NCBI RefSeq assembly: GCF_040359615.1
Contig: NZ_CP132942.1
Span: 4,092,001-4,156,000, forward strand
DNA length: 64,000 nt
Origin: Tunturibacter psychrotolerans
GTDB lineage: Bacteria > Acidobacteriota > Terriglobia > Terriglobales > Acidobacteriaceae
Direction of reading: 5' to 3'
Part shown: piece after piece, positions 18,135 to 27,734 of the stretch
Layout: the number at the start of each line of letters is the position of its first letter
Position numbering within the stretch: position 1 is the first letter of the stretch
Notes under the pieces: model-generated
The model's database searches: none
The model's input: the letters and a program-made list of their open reading frames with translations, nothing else
What the model was told of the DNA's origin: nothing
Position numbers and translations under genes: made by a program

Positions 18135-20081
18135 ATGCTGAGCAATACTTCCCTGTTGTTTTTCTTCTTCCTGGCAACTCTCCTCCCGCCATCCTTCGCA
18201 CAAGCCCCTCAGCCAGCACAAACTCCTCAACCCGCAAAGTCCGAAGTAACGACCCTTCGCGCAGGTACTCAGCTCGTCGTTGTAGACGTGGTCGTCACTG
18301 ACAAAAGCCAGAACCCGATTCTCAATCTAAAGGCCAGCGCCTTCGCTCTCCTTGAGGGCGGCAAGCAGCAGCAGATCAAATCCTTCGAAGAGCACACAGC
18401 CCCCACCGCCAAACCGGGCCTTCCACCCATACCGGCATTTCCTCCCGGCATCTTCTCCAACTACACCCCGGTTCCCACGGGTGGCGCAGTCAACGTTTTG
18501 CTTGTAGACACTCTCAACACGCCGGTCCTCGACCAGATTTATCTTCACGACCAATTCCACAAGTACCTGAAGACTGCAAAACCCGGCGCCCCCATGGCCA
18601 TCTTCGGACTCACCACCAAGCTCCTGCTGCTGCAAAGCTTCACCTCAGATCCAGAGCTCCTGAAGGCCGCCATCAACAACAAGAACATCAAAAACTCACC
18701 GCTCATCGACCGGGTCTCAGGCGGCAACTCCACACTGCTCTCCGATCAGGCGGTCGGCTTCGCAGCCATTATCCAGGGAGCCAACGCTTCAAGTGACGCT
18801 CCCCTTGGCACCCCTGGTGGCTTCCAGCAACGGATCATTCAGGACATACAACAATTTGAGTCTCAACAAAACTCCTTTCAGCTACAGCTACGCGCCAAAT
18901 ACACCCTCGACGCCATCAATCAGCTCGCCCGCTACCTTGAAGGAATCCCCGGCAGAAAAAATCTCATCTGGTTCTCAGGTTCTTTCCCACTCGACATCCT
19001 GCCTGACAGCACCGTCGACGATCCGTTCATGGCAGTTGCAAGCTCCGAGGACGAGTATCGCGAAACGACCAATCTCCTCACGCGAGCACAAGTCGCCGTC
19101 TATCCCATCGACGTGCGCGGAGCCATGACCTCTCCAAACATGGACGTCTCTCAGTCCACAGCGATCTATCAGGATGACGTCCTACAAATCGGTGCCGACA
19201 AACGTTTCGCCTCCGACCAGATCAAATTTCATCTGGAGAACGGCAGCGAAAATCTCACTATGATTCGCATGGCCGAAGACAGCGGAGGCTACGCATTCAT
19301 CAACAACAACGATCTAGTCGGCGCGGTCAGCAAAGCCGTCGCTGCCGGCTCGCACTACTACACCCTCACCTACTCCCCCACCGACACAAACTGGAACGGC
19401 AACTTCCGCAAAATCCAGGTCAAACTCCAGCAATCAGGCGTCACCCTCGCCTACCGCCGAGGCTACTACGCTAACGACCCCAACGTGCCCATAGTCACAC
19501 ACCTCACCAACAAAACCAGAAAAGACTCCGCCACGGCAGCTCCCCGCACCGACCCCATGCGCGTCGCCATGATGCATGGCGCTCCCAATCCCACCGAGAT
19601 CACCCTTAAAGCCCGAGTCCTTCCCGCCGGCACCGAACCAGAAACTGAGTTAGCCAAAGACAACACCCTCAATCCCTCCTCCGACACAAAGGGCCCGTAC
19701 CGCCGCTATGCCATCGACATCGCCGCTGACCCCTCCTCTATCAACATCCAGCGCGCCCCCGACGGCAACTACCACGCCCTTCTCCAGTTCCTCACCTACG
19801 TCTACGATCAGAACGACAACCTCATCAACGTTGTAAGCAACCCAGTCCGCGCCACCTACTCACCCACTGTCTATCGTCAAATCCTCCACACAGGTATCCC
19901 CTACCACGAGGAGATCAGTGTTCCCCTCAAAGGCGCCTACTTCCTCCGCATAGGTCTTCACGACCTCGCTACCAACCACATCGGAGCCGTCGAAGTCCCC
20001 GTCGACTCCGTAAAAAAGCTATCCCCCATCACTGCCTCCGCACTCACGGAATCGGCCACACCGCACCCCATCCAGAAATAG
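18135..20081 (+). CDS. Secreted VWA-domain protein, acidobacterial VWFA-related type
   Basis: 648 residues from the ATG at 18135, selected for CGGAGGG just upstream and the signal peptide that follows (LLFFFFLATLLPPSFAQA). Residues about 50-330 form a VWFA-related domain of the kind largely confined to acidobacteria: VVVDVVVTDKSQNPILNLKA, NVLLVDTLNTP (in place of a standard DxSxS MIDAS), RKNLIWFSGSFPLD and the later TYSPTDTNWNGNFRKIQVK and YRRGYYA. The C-terminal third looks like beta sandwiches. These proteins are exported and abundant in the phylum but of unknown role, and probably mediate protein or ligand binding in the cell envelope. Confidence 0.88.
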   Translation: MLSNTSLLFFFFLATLLPPSFAQAPQPAQTPQPAKSEVTTLRAGTQLVVVDVVVTDKSQNPILNLKASAFALLEGGKQQQIKSFEEHTAPTAKPGLPPIPAFPPGIFSNYTPVPTGGAVNVLLVDTLNTPVLDQIYLHDQFHKYLKTAKPGAPMAIFGLTTKLLLLQSFTSDPELLKAAINNKNIKNSPLIDRVSGGNSTLLSDQAVGFAAIIQGANASSDAPLGTPGGFQQRIIQDIQQFESQQNSFQLQLRAKYTLDAINQLARYLEGIPGRKNLIWFSGSFPLDILPDSTVDDPFMAVASSEDEYRETTNLLTRAQVAVYPIDVRGAMTSPNMDVSQSTAIYQDDVLQIGADKRFASDQIKFHLENGSENLTMIRMAEDSGGYAFINNNDLVGAVSKAVAAGSHYYTLTYSPTDTNWNGNFRKIQVKLQQSGVTLAYRRGYYANDPNVPIVTHLTNKTRKDSATAAPRTDPMRVAMMHGAPNPTEITLKARVLPAGTEPETELAKDNTLNPSSDTKGPYRRYAIDIAADPSSINIQRAPDGNYHALLQFLTYVYDQNDNLINVVSNPVRATYSPTVYRQILHTGIPYHEEISVPLKGAYFLRIGLHDLATNHIGAVEVPVDSVKKLSPITASALTESATPHPIQK

Positions 20082-20201
20082 CTCACCTTTCACAAATCGC
20101 TTTGCCGCAATCAATGGACTCAGGCAGCCCAAACGGGCAGCCGTGCGAACGGAGTGGCTACGCACCCCTGACTGCGGCTGATAAGATGCAGTCACAGAAG
20201 G

Positions 20202-20663
20202 ATGATGCAAGCCCATCGAGTCGTGATACTGATTCCGTTGGCAGTTGGCACTGGCGCCGTCTTATGTACGATCTTAATCCACTCGTTGGCTATGGGCGCG
20301 ACGGTAACCTTCTTTCGCCGTGAAAGAAGACTCGGTCGCGCGGGCCTGGCGTTCCGCGTCGATCTTGCAATCATGGTGCTGACGATTTCAATCGCGTTCA
20401 CTGCACACCTGATTGAGATCGCCTTCTGGGCAGTCTTGCTCCTACGCTGCGGTGAATTTCAAGATTTTGGAATGGCTTACTACCACTCAGCGGTCAACTA
20501 CACAACCCTGGGTTACGGCGATCTGATTATGAGCCCAGCATGGAAGTTGCTCGGGCCGTTGGAAGCAGCCGATGGAGCACTTATGTTCGGTGTTTCCACT
20601 GCGATGATCTTTGCTGTCGCCACACGGTTAATTCTTGCCAGGTTTGTGGATCTCAAAGATTGA
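20202..20663 (+). CDS. Two-helix potassium channel-like protein
   Basis: 153 residues. The K+ selectivity filter is present as TTLGYGD (TVGYGD in canonical channels), preceded by a pore helix (FGMAYYHSAVNYT) and followed by a final helix (ALMFGVSTAMIFAVATRLIL). Two further hydrophobic segments lie upstream (VILIPLAVGTGAVLCTILIH and LAIMVLTISIAFTAHLIEIA). Topology is therefore two or three helices around one pore loop, without an RCK/TrkA domain. It likely forms a tetramer in the inner membrane. Start choice between the two adjacent ATGs is uncertain. Confidence 0.82.
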   Translation: MMQAHRVVILIPLAVGTGAVLCTILIHSLAMGATVTFFRRERRLGRAGLAFRVDLAIMVLTISIAFTAHLIEIAFWAVLLLRCGEFQDFGMAYYHSAVNYTTLGYGDLIMSPAWKLLGPLEAADGALMFGVSTAMIFAVATRLILARFVDLKD

Positions 20664-20731
20664 GCGATGCCCCGTCCTCCTCCAAACTGGCACCAAACCA
20701 GTTGCGCACTTATCCTTGAAGTAGTACCCGC

Positions 20732-21037
20732 GTGAAACATCCCCTCCTCAATCCGCGTACCCACTCTCTTCTGCGCGGCAATCTCCTGGTTCTCTCTAGT
20801 CTCGCCGTCGCTCTCCTCCTCTCCGACTTCCCCCACAATCACGCCACCCCCCTCCTGATCTTCCCCGCTCTCTTCGCTGTCGTAGGCACAGCCGACACCG
20901 TCCGCTGCATGCAACGCCGCTGGAGCTTCTATCACGCCGGCGTCATCCTTTGCATCTACATGGACCTCATGGCCCTCTGCATGATTCTCTTCTTCCTCCT
21001 CTACCCCTACGCACGCTGGATCGCATCCTCCCAATAA
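20732..21037 (+). CDS. Small membrane protein, unknown function
   Basis: 101 residues from a GTG start. Three hydrophobic helices are visible: GNLLVLSSLAVALLLSDF, PLLIFPALFAVVGTADTV and ILCIYMDLMALCMILFFLLY. No motif I can place in a family. It lies between the potassium channel and mscL, all on the plus strand, but 68 and 152 bases from them, so operon membership is unclear. Confidence 0.55.
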   Translation: MKHPLLNPRTHSLLRGNLLVLSSLAVALLLSDFPHNHATPLLIFPALFAVVGTADTVRCMQRRWSFYHAGVILCIYMDLMALCMILFFLLYPYARWIASSQ

Positions 21038-21189
21038 GCCCGCGTTTTCCCAATAACCAGCCCCCAAAGAATCGCAACCGCTCTGTTCACCTCATCAACC
21101 AACCGCCCCATCTCCTAAAACCCTCTGCGATATACTCGCCGCACCGGAAGCCGTGACTACCGGCACGATTGACCTAGGAGACTGACCAC

Positions 21190-21588
21190 ATGTTCAAAGG
21201 ATTCCGCGATTTCATACTGCGTGGCAACGTCATCGATCTTGCCGTCGCCGTCATTATCGGAGCCGCATTTACGGCCATCGTCACCTCACTCACTGAAAAG
21301 ATCATCAATCCGCTCCTCGGAGCCGTCATCGGTAAGCCAAACTTCGGCTATCTCATCGGTCACATCAACGGCGGAGAGATCCGCTACGGCGACTTCCTCA
21401 CCGCCATCGTCAACTTCATCCTCATCGCCGCAGTCGTCTACTTTTTCCTCGTTATCCCGACCCAATACCTGCTAAAGAAATTCCACCCCGCAGTTGCCAC
21501 CCCACCGGCCACCAAACCGTGCCCGCAGTGCCTCGGCGACATCCCCGTAGCTGCAACCCGCTGCAAGTTCTGCACCCAACCCGTATAG
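21190..21588 (+). CDS. mscL: Large-conductance mechanosensitive channel with zinc-ribbon tail
   Basis: 132 residues. The N-terminal amphipathic helix and first pore helix (GFRDFILRGNVIDLAVAVII, then GAAFTAIVTSL) and the second helix (TAIVNFILIAAVVYFFLVIP) are typical of MscL, the homopentameric inner-membrane valve that opens under osmotic downshock. After the second helix, where many MscL proteins carry a charged helix bundle, this one has CPQCLGDIPVAATRCKFC, a four-cysteine zinc ribbon. TAGGAG precedes the ATG. The gene appears to be transcribed alone. Confidence 0.93.
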   Translation: MFKGFRDFILRGNVIDLAVAVIIGAAFTAIVTSLTEKIINPLLGAVIGKPNFGYLIGHINGGEIRYGDFLTAIVNFILIAAVVYFFLVIPTQYLLKKFHPAVATPPATKPCPQCLGDIPVAATRCKFCTQPV

Positions 21589-21748
21589 CTCTCGAAACCA
21601 TGGGCGCCGTCGTCGAACGCTACTTCAACGTGGCTCGCTAAGCATAACCATGCCCATATAAAAAAATAGATGGGCTTATAAACCTCAGTGAATCAACGAT
21701 AAACAAGGATCAAACACCTCCTTGAACCAAAACCAGTGCAGGCCGCAG

Positions 21749-21779
21749 TTGACATCTCATGTAGCTCTTAGGCGAATAT
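21749..21779 (+). promoter_or_regulatory. Candidate promoter of the imuA-imuB-dnaE2 operon
   Basis: TTGACA (21749-21754) is a perfect -35 box; GAATAT (21774-21779) is a plausible -10 with a 19-base spacer, ending 11 bases before the imuA ATG. That would leave almost no 5' leader. I could not identify a LexA box of a known type with confidence. Confidence 0.35.
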
Positions 21780-21790
21780 AAAGCGAAGAC

Positions 21791-22834
21791 ATGCAGACCG
21801 CTGCCGCCTTACGACTCCAAATCGAAACCGCACTGGCCCACCGAATTCCTTCCTCGCTATTGCCGGCACCTCGGACCATTCGCCCTCTTGTGCCTACCGG
21901 TATCTGCACTATCGACGAGCTCTTGCAAGGTGGCCTACCTGTCGGTGCCATCACAGAGATCGTCGGCTCCGAGTGTTCAGGCCGCACATCTTTCGCGTTC
22001 TCCTTTGCAGCTCAAATCACACAGGCAGACAAAGTTTGCGCCTGGATCGATGTCTCAAACGCACTATTTCCCGAATCCGCATCCGCCATAGGAATCGATT
22101 TGAAAAGACTCCTATGGGTGCGTTGTGGAGTTACAAATCCAATCACCCCACCATCTTCGCAAATATGCTTTTCCCTCCCCCCGAAATATCTGATCGCTCC
22201 ACCAGGGAAGAAAGGTCTCCACGGCGGAGGTTTTGGCCCTCACCCACGCGCCGAAGTCAAAGGACTCTCCACCGCTGTCAGTCGTCTCTTGCGGCCAGAA
22301 GCAATTGCGCCAAGATGTGCCGAGCCACAATGCAAAATAAAGGTCGAAAAGGAAATCTTCGAACCGAATCCATCACAGTCGATTAGGAGCATACAAAAAA
22401 CACTCACTCCACGAAAGCCATGGTTCAAACCCTGGTCAAGGATCGATCAGGCATTGCGCGTAACCGACCTGCTCCTTCAAGCTGGCGGATTCAGCGCGAT
22501 CATACTGGATCTCGGCAGCGTTGCTCCGGAGTTCGCCTCGCGCATCCCCCTAGCAACATGGTTCCGTTACCGCGCCGCTGCAGAGCGAAGCCAGGCAAGC
22601 ATCCTTCTCCTCACCCAGCATGCGTGCGCGAAGAGCAGTGCTGGCCTCGTCCTCCGCCTGCAACCTGCCATTGCCCGACACAACGAACCCACCGTCTTCA
22701 CCGGCATCGAGCATTGTGTCGAAGTAGTACGAGAACGCTTCGCCCCAACCAACGTCGTTCCCATGCGAAAGCAGCCGCAAAACGACAGAAGCGCCTCTTG
22801 GCACAGCAGAACCACATGGGCAGGTCAACGATGA
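21791..22834 (+). CDS. imuA: ImuA, RecA-like mutasome protein
   Basis: 347 residues. RecA-like ATPase fold with a degenerate Walker A (IVGSECSGRTSFAF) at about residue 57, CAWIDVSNALFPESA, GFSAIILDLG as the Walker B strand, and ASILLLTQHACAKSSAGLVLRL. ImuA activates the ImuB/DnaE2 translesion system. An extended, poorly conserved insert runs from about residues 115 to 215, between the Walker A half and the rest. The last codon overlaps the imuB start by 4 bases (ATGA), so translation is coupled. In other bacteria this cassette is induced by DNA damage through LexA. Confidence 0.88.
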   Translation: MQTAAALRLQIETALAHRIPSSLLPAPRTIRPLVPTGICTIDELLQGGLPVGAITEIVGSECSGRTSFAFSFAAQITQADKVCAWIDVSNALFPESASAIGIDLKRLLWVRCGVTNPITPPSSQICFSLPPKYLIAPPGKKGLHGGGFGPHPRAEVKGLSTAVSRLLRPEAIAPRCAEPQCKIKVEKEIFEPNPSQSIRSIQKTLTPRKPWFKPWSRIDQALRVTDLLLQAGGFSAIILDLGSVAPEFASRIPLATWFRYRAAAERSQASILLLTQHACAKSSAGLVLRLQPAIARHNEPTVFTGIEHCVEVVRERFAPTNVVPMRKQPQNDRSASWHSRTTWAGQR

Positions 22835-24345
22835 CCAGACCAGCGGAACTATACGCGTGTCTCTACGCAAAAGAGTTTCCTGCCCAGGCCATGGTGCGTC
22901 TGCGTCCCCAACTACGTGAAAGGCCATTCGTGGTGATGCAAGGCGAAGCGCCACTGCAGCAAGTCTGTTCTCTCAACACGAAGGCACGCACTCTCGGCGT
23001 AGCTCACGGCATGACAAACGTCGAGATCGATACATTCCCATCAGTCACAGTGCTGCCCCACTCGCAGGCCGAAGAAAAAGCAGCAAAGTCAGCTTTGATC
23101 GAATGCGCAGGCACATTTTCGCCTCGCCTCGAAGATTGCAGCGATGACACCTCTCTTCTCCTCGTGATCGACATCACCGGAACCGAGAGACTTCTGGGCT
23201 CTCCCTCGAAGATGGGAAAGACTCTTCTGCACCAGGTGAAATCATTAGGCATCACTGCGTGCCTCGCGATAGCCGGTAACTTTCATGTTGCCATCTGCCT
23301 CGCACGCGGCATGTCACCGTCAAACCAGGTAGCCATTGCTGCATCTGGACAAGAGAGCGTGGCCCTCGCCCGACTGTCCCTCACGGTCCTGGATCTTCCT
23401 GAAAAATATGCCGAAACACTTTCCCTCTGGGGCATTCACACCCTCGGGATGCTCGCGGCGTTGCCAGAAAAAGCACTCGTTTCACGAATGGGACAGGAAG
23501 GCCGACGCCTTCGCCTCCTGGCACGTGGAGAGCTCAAACACCTCTTCGTTCCACTCGAAGCTGACTTCACACTCGAAGAGCATATGGAACTTGATACGCC
23601 CGTAGAACTACTCGATTCCCTTCTCTTTGTCGTAGGCGTTTTACTGGAGCAACTGATCCTGAGAGCAACCACACGCGTACTAGCCCTCGCCTCTGTCACC
23701 ATCACCCTCTCACTCGAAGGCGCCACCCCGCATACCCGCACCGTCAGGCCAGCTCTACCTACAAACAACCGCCAGCTCTGGATCAAACTCCTTCATCTCG
23801 ACCTCGAAGCGCATCCTCCACAAGCCGCAATCCTCGCGCTCACACTCACTGCCGAACCCGGCAGCACAAGCAAAGTCCAGCGCGGCCTCTTCTCGCCACA
23901 ACTCCCTGAACCAATGCGTCTCGATGTAACCCTGGCTCGCATTCGGGCCATCGTCGGAGAAGATTGCGTAGGCCGCGCCGTGCTCAAAGACACACATCAG
24001 CGAGACGGATTCACCATCGAGCCCTTCACGATCCCTTCAGAATCAAGCGCAGAAGTCATCTCCACCCAGCCACGCGTTGCCATCCGCCAGCTTCGCCCCC
24101 CAGAGAACATCTCCCTCACTTTGATCGGCCACCAACCCAAAGCATTCTTCTTTCGCGAAAAGCAGTACACGGTAGAACGAGCATACGGTCCCTGGCTTAC
24201 CAGCGGCGACTGGTGGGCACCCACGCTCTGGGGCCACGAACAATGGGATCTCATCGCACGTTCCCGCGATGGCGAACTACTAGGATGCTGCCTCCTGCGC
24301 GACCTCACTCAAAACTTATGGCAGATAGCGGCGCTCTATGACTGA
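22831..24345 (+). CDS. imuB: ImuB, Y-family polymerase-like mutasome adaptor
   Basis: 504 residues from the ATG that overlaps the imuA stop. The long open frame upstream in this phase lies inside imuA and is not used. Y-family order is visible: little-finger and palm remnants VVMQGEAPLQQVCSLNTKAR, LLLVIDITGTERLLGSP, SLGITACLAIAGNFHVAICL, the HhH region LDLPEKYAETLSLWGIHTLG and then ALPEKALVSRMGQEG. The acidic residue of the first catalytic motif (normally within MDCFFA) is replaced by LYACLYAKEF, which agrees with ImuB being a non-catalytic beta-clamp hub that recruits DnaE2. It overlaps dnaE2 by 8 bases. Confidence 0.9.
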   Translation: MTRPAELYACLYAKEFPAQAMVRLRPQLRERPFVVMQGEAPLQQVCSLNTKARTLGVAHGMTNVEIDTFPSVTVLPHSQAEEKAAKSALIECAGTFSPRLEDCSDDTSLLLVIDITGTERLLGSPSKMGKTLLHQVKSLGITACLAIAGNFHVAICLARGMSPSNQVAIAASGQESVALARLSLTVLDLPEKYAETLSLWGIHTLGMLAALPEKALVSRMGQEGRRLRLLARGELKHLFVPLEADFTLEEHMELDTPVELLDSLLFVVGVLLEQLILRATTRVLALASVTITLSLEGATPHTRTVRPALPTNNRQLWIKLLHLDLEAHPPQAAILALTLTAEPGSTSKVQRGLFSPQLPEPMRLDVTLARIRAIVGEDCVGRAVLKDTHQRDGFTIEPFTIPSESSAEVISTQPRVAIRQLRPPENISLTLIGHQPKAFFFREKQYTVERAYGPWLTSGDWWAPTLWGHEQWDLIARSRDGELLGCCLLRDLTQNLWQIAALYD

Positions 24346-27300
24346 CCGCTACATTGAGCTGCATGCAGCCAGCGCTTTCAGCTTCCTCGAAGGCGCCTCC
24401 GATCCCGAACAACTCATCAAGCGTGCCGTCGAACTCGAGATGCCCGCAATGGCGCTCCTCGATCGCAATGGAGTCTACGGCTCCGCCCGCTTCCACACCA
24501 GCGCAAAACGAAACGGAGTTCAGGCCCACATCGGCGCAGAGATCGCCGTCTCAGGCTTCCCCTCCCGCCTCACACCTCCCGTATGGCTCCCGCACCAGCA
24601 CCTCGCAGAGCCCTCACGCTTGCCTCTGCTGTGCGAATCTCGCACCGGGTACCAGAACCTCTGTCAGCTCATCACGCACTTCAAAATGCGGGAGAGCACC
24701 AAGTGCGAAGGTGCAGCCACAGATCAAGACCTCCAACAATACGCCTCCGGCCTCATCTGCCTCACCGGTGGAGACGAAGGTCCGCTCGCCGCAGCCCTCG
24801 CCACAGGAGGCGAAGAGGCCGGTCGCATAATCGTAGAGAAACTCGCAAGGGTCTTCGGCAAAAAAAACGTCTACGTCGAACTGCAACGCCACCACGAGCG
24901 CGAAGCCGAGTGGCGCAATCAAGCCGCAGTACGCATCGCAAACTCTCTCAGCCTGCCCGTGCTGGCAACCAACGGCGTCCGCTACGCCACAGCCTGCGAC
25001 CGGGAGATTCTGGACCTCTTCACCGCCGTCCGCCATCACACCGACCTCGACCACGCAGGCCGTCTTCTCTCGCTCAACAGCCAACGCCATCTCCACACCG
25101 CCCGCGAGATGACCGCACTCTTCCGCGACATTCCCCATGCAACCGACAACACAGCAGAGCTCTCCTCCCGCCTCAACTTCGAGCTGGACGATCTAGGTTA
25201 CAAATTCCCCGAATACTCAGTCCCCGAAGGCGACACCATGGACAGCTTCCTAAAGAAGCGTGTCGCAGAAGGAGTCTTCCGCCGTTACAACCCCAAAAAT
25301 AATCCCGACCTGCTCGAGCGAGCAAAAAAACAAGTCGAACACGAACTGGCTCTCATCGCAAAGTTAGGCTTCGCCGGATACTTCCTCATCGTCTGGGACA
25401 TAGTAAATTTCTGCAAACGCAATGGCATCCTCATCCAGGGACGAGGCAGCGCCGCAAACTCAGCCGTCTGCTACGCCCTCGAAATCACAGCCATCGACCC
25501 CGTCGGAATGGAGCTCCTCTTTGAGCGCTTCCTCAGCGAAAACCGCGGCGAGTGGCCCGACATCGATCTAGACCTTCCCTCGGAAGATAAGCGCGAACAG
25601 GCAATCCAATACGTCTATCAACGCTACGGCGAACTAGGCGCCGCCATGACCGCCAACGTCATCACTTACCGAGGGAAATCCGCAGCCCGCGAAGTCGGCA
25701 AAGCCATGGGCTTCGATCAGGACTCACTTAGTCGCCTCACCAGCCTCGTCAGTCAGTGGGAGTGGCGCGGCAAAACCGACACCATGGCCCACTCCTTCCA
25801 TCACGCCGGCTTCGATCTCAAGCACCCGCGCATCGCCAAATATCTCGAGCTCTCCATGCGCATTCAAAACCTGCCTCGCCATCTAGGCCAGCACTCAGGT
25901 GGCATGGTTATCTGCCAGGGCCAGCTCAACCGCGTTGTCCCACTCGAACGCGCCTCCATGCCCGGCCGAACCGTCGTTCAGTGGGACAAAGAAGACTGCG
26001 CCGACCTCCACATCATCAAAGTCGATCTACTCGGACTCGGCATGATGGCCGTCATCAAAGACTGCCTCGAACTCATCCCACAACACTACGGAGACAAAGT
26101 AGACCTCGCCCAACTCCCCGAAGACGAAGACGTCTACAAGATCCTCCAGCAAGCAGACACCGTCGGCATGTTTCAAGTCGAAAGCCGCGCCCAGATGGCC
26201 TCACTCCCTAGAAACAAACCCGACAAATTTTACGACGTCGTCGTACAGGTAGCCATCATCCGCCCCGGCCCCATCGTCGGCAAAATGATGCATCCCTACA
26301 TGCGCCGCCGCCAAAAAAAAGAGCCAGTCACCTATCCACATCCGTCGCTAGAAGAAGTCCTGAAGCGAACCTTAGGCGTTCCCCTCTTTCAGGAGCAGCT
26401 CCTCCGCATGGCCATGACAGTCGCCAACTTCACCGGCGCTGAAGCAGAAGAACTCCGCCGCGCCGTAGGCATGCGTCGCTCCTGGGAGCGCATGAATAAA
26501 CTCGAAGCCAACCTACGCGCAGGGATGACTGCCAACAACATCGACGTAAAGACCCAAACCACTATCATCGAAAACATCAGCTCGTTCGCGCTCTACGGCT
26601 TTCCCGAGTCGCACGCAGCCAGCTTCGCCCTCATCGTCTACGCCTCGGCCTACTTCAAAGTGAAATACCTCGCCGCCTTCACCTGCGCCATCCTCAACAA
26701 TCAACCAATGGGCTTCTACATGCCAGCAGTCTTAGTAAAGGACGCACAACGCCACGGCCTGCGCATAAAGCCGATCGACGTACAAATATCAAACTGGCCC
26801 TGCACCATCGAACACGAATCCGATGGCATACTCACTCTACGAATGGGTCTGGGCTACGCAAGAGGCCTGCGAAAGCAAGCAGGCGAAGCCATCGCGTCAG
26901 CCCGAGCCCAGGACGGTCCATTCCTCTCCGCCGAAGATCTCGCCCTGCGCATTCCAACGCTCAACCGAAAAGAGCTAACCATCCTCGCCCGCATCGGAGC
27001 ACTCAACAAACTCGACGGAATCAATCATCGCCGCGACGCCCTCTGGCAGGTAGAGCGTGCCGGCAAGCTCGAGGGTCCCCTCCTTCGACAAGACCGCGCA
27101 TCGCTGCAGGAAGACTCTGAGACTCTCCCCTTGCAACAAATGAACACAGAAGACCGCCTGATCGCTGACTACGCCGGCACAGGTCTCACCATAGGCAGAC
27201 ATCCAATGCACTACCGCCGCGACGAGCTACGCCATCAACACATCCTCTCCGCCGCCGAACTAAAGTCCCGCAACGACGGCGAACACGTCCGCACTGCCGG

Positions 27301-27556
27301 TTGCATCATAGCCCGCCAACGTCCCGGTACAGCCAAGGGATTCATCTTCCTCTCCATGGAAGACGAGACCGGAATAGCCAACGTCATCATCACTCCAGAC
27401 CTCTACGAGCGCGAGCGCCTTTTAGTCACGCGCAGTAAATTCCTCATGGCCGAAGGGCCGCTACAGAATCAAGACGGAGTCATTCACGTAAAAGCCCTGC
27501 GTCTCATGGCTCTTTCTGACAGTGCTCTCGAACTTCGATCCCACGACTTCCACTAA
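24338..27556 (+). CDS. dnaE2: Error-prone DNA polymerase III alpha subunit DnaE2
   Basis: 1072 residues, the usual size. The N-terminal PHP domain starts ELHAASAFSFLEGASDPEQL. The polymerase palm carries RGSAANSAVCYALEITAIDP and PDIDLDLPSEDKR, with catalytic Asp408 and Asp410 and an adjacent Asp412. KVDLLGLGMMAVIKD and MFQVESRAQMASL follow, then HhH and an OB domain near the C-terminus (AGCIIARQRPGTAKGFIFLS). The DnaE2 subgroup is indicated by the shorter length, gene context and missing tau-binding tail. It performs lesion bypass and causes damage-induced mutation. Its start lies within the end of imuB, so the three genes form one tightly coupled operon. Confidence 0.95.
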   Translation: MTDRYIELHAASAFSFLEGASDPEQLIKRAVELEMPAMALLDRNGVYGSARFHTSAKRNGVQAHIGAEIAVSGFPSRLTPPVWLPHQHLAEPSRLPLLCESRTGYQNLCQLITHFKMRESTKCEGAATDQDLQQYASGLICLTGGDEGPLAAALATGGEEAGRIIVEKLARVFGKKNVYVELQRHHEREAEWRNQAAVRIANSLSLPVLATNGVRYATACDREILDLFTAVRHHTDLDHAGRLLSLNSQRHLHTAREMTALFRDIPHATDNTAELSSRLNFELDDLGYKFPEYSVPEGDTMDSFLKKRVAEGVFRRYNPKNNPDLLERAKKQVEHELALIAKLGFAGYFLIVWDIVNFCKRNGILIQGRGSAANSAVCYALEITAIDPVGMELLFERFLSENRGEWPDIDLDLPSEDKREQAIQYVYQRYGELGAAMTANVITYRGKSAAREVGKAMGFDQDSLSRLTSLVSQWEWRGKTDTMAHSFHHAGFDLKHPRIAKYLELSMRIQNLPRHLGQHSGGMVICQGQLNRVVPLERASMPGRTVVQWDKEDCADLHIIKVDLLGLGMMAVIKDCLELIPQHYGDKVDLAQLPEDEDVYKILQQADTVGMFQVESRAQMASLPRNKPDKFYDVVVQVAIIRPGPIVGKMMHPYMRRRQKKEPVTYPHPSLEEVLKRTLGVPLFQEQLLRMAMTVANFTGAEAEELRRAVGMRRSWERMNKLEANLRAGMTANNIDVKTQTTIIENISSFALYGFPESHAASFALIVYASAYFKVKYLAAFTCAILNNQPMGFYMPAVLVKDAQRHGLRIKPIDVQISNWPCTIEHESDGILTLRMGLGYARGLRKQAGEAIASARAQDGPFLSAEDLALRIPTLNRKELTILARIGALNKLDGINHRRDALWQVERAGKLEGPLLRQDRASLQEDSETLPLQQMNTEDRLIADYAGTGLTIGRHPMHYRRDELRHQHILSAAELKSRNDGEHVRTAGCIIARQRPGTAKGFIFLSMEDETGIANVIITPDLYERERLLVTRSKFLMAEGPLQNQDGVIHVKALRLMALSDSALELRSHDFH

Positions 27557-27734
27557 AATTTTCTCCACCCCTACTGCCGTCAACACCCCCATCGAGAAGG
27601 CCGCAGCATAAAAATAAAAACAACATCACCAGGGGTACTCAGTTAGTTACGCATCTCACTAAAACTATTTTCGGCTCGGCCGATAGATGGATAACAATGC
27701 CCTATCGGTCGGAAATCAAGGGTCGAGGTGCGAT

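Noticed and set aside
21652..21675. Inverted repeat GCCCAT...ATGGGC upstream of imuA
   Set aside because: The stem is only 6 bp with a 12-base A-rich loop and lies about 115 bases before the gene; not distinguishable from chance and not a known LexA site.
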